From NCBI GenBank assembly GCA_031216915.1, contig CM062296.1:449996287-450060286 (forward strand): a stretch of 64,000 nucleotides of DNA, written 5' to 3'. Source of the stretch: Pictodentalium vernedei. Lineage: Eukaryota; Mollusca; Scaphopoda; Dentaliida; Dentaliidae. The stretch's first letter is position 1; each line of letters starts with the position of its first letter. Positions 63,447 through 64,000 of this stretch are shown here, one piece after another. The notes beneath the pieces were generated by a model. That model saw only the letters and a program-made list of their open reading frames with translations. It was not told the DNA's origin and made no database searches. The position numbers and the translations under genes were made by a program.

Positions 63447-63910
63447 AAATAGTCTTAGAAATACACAGAACGACACATACGTGTGTCGTTCTGTGTTTAT
63501 TACACGCCTTCACGTCTATAAAAAAATTTGTTAGAAGGATACTTAGCTATTCATTTGATAACTATCAACAAAAAGAACACATTTTATCGCCACTCAAATT
63601 TGCGAGGGGAACCCTTGTTACTATTTCGACCCCAGGGTTCTATTGTGTTCTTTGTGCCTACTGGCACATAGAACACACTGGAACTCAATGGACGATTTTC
63701 AGCTATCGCTCGCCATTCAAACTGTAATTGCGTTGCACGATTTGTAGAAAATTTCAGTGAAATTTCGTTTCTATTTAAAAATGGTCTGTCAAAGAGTTCC
63801 GTTCCGCACATATGTGAGGAACAGATTTTCATTTTCCGTATGGTTCAGTGTTGCTGTAAATGGGAATTACATAGAACAGGTGTGTAATAAATGTTATTAT
63901 TTCTACCTGA
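63447..63910 (-). mobile_element. Hairpin-rich repeat H, copy 2
   Basis: Inverse of 37975-38482. The hairpin ACACAGAACGACAC, ATACGT, GTGTCGTTCTGTGT (63463-63496) is uninterrupted here. Other hairpins: TGTGCCTACTGGCACA (63651-63666) and GTTCCGCACATATGTGAGGAAC (about 63799-63820). Confidence 0.8.
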
Positions 63911-64000
63911 TCATGATATCCTTTGAGGAGGAGGCCTTCTAGTCGGGCTAGGTAAATGATTAAAAGACATCCATAGGATCCTGTGAGGGGTCTTGGAAGG

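Overview
The window looks like a stretch of an animal nuclear genome, most plausibly a marine invertebrate; the clade cannot be fixed from the sequence. The evidence is the mixture of mobile elements: a DIRS-type tyrosine-recombinase retrotransposon, decayed Jockey/CR1/L2-like and RTE-like LINEs, a DD34E Tc1-like transposon, hAT-like and piggyBac-like (TTAA) non-autonomous elements, tRNA-derived SINEs and satellite DNA. Introns, simple repeats and the absence of operons agree with this. No host gene is confidently present. The only non-transposon coding candidate is a weak exon pair at 8473-8881.

Layout. 1-5.1 kb: broken minus-strand LINE pieces, with a Tc1-like element (3105-4606) cut cleanly into LINE ORF1, and a compact cluster of promoter-type motifs at 1662-1860. 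6.2-12.6 kb: hAT-like and TTAA MITEs, long palindromes and the exon candidate. 12.6-16 kb: a long decayed minus-strand LINE. 17-26.5 kb: palindromes, nested MITEs and a SINE with a clear target duplication. 26.7-30.9 kb: plus-strand LINE remains and an RTE-like 3' end. 31.3-33.9 kb: a satellite of about 237 bp x 10. 34-45 kb: nested SINEs and MITEs plus relatives of the satellite. 45625-52171: a nearly complete, young DIRS element (gag, RT/RNase H, tyrosine recombinase, inverted terminal repeats and internal complementary region). 52.2-52.9 kb: a minisatellite made of EcoRI-site palindromes. 53-59.8 kb: MITEs, hairpins and SINE tails. 59.8-62.7 kb: a tandem-repeat-bearing element ending in a hairpin followed by CTAA. 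62.9-63.9 kb: further MITE copies.

Three things stand out. First, the window is extremely rich in long palindromes. At least two TTAA-ended families (here called A and B) share the same palindrome core although the rest of their sequence differs, arms change symmetrically between copies, and hairpin tips have been lost repeatedly in unrelated families. Second, each satellite unit carries four nuclear-receptor half-sites in DR0, DR3 and DR5 spacing. Third, the DIRS internal complementary region records the circle junction, so the element ends and a 5-bp GAAAT target can be read to the base. Its recombinase has lost one catalytic arginine.

Family letters (A, B, C, D, E, F, G, H, T, U, V) are labels used only in this report.
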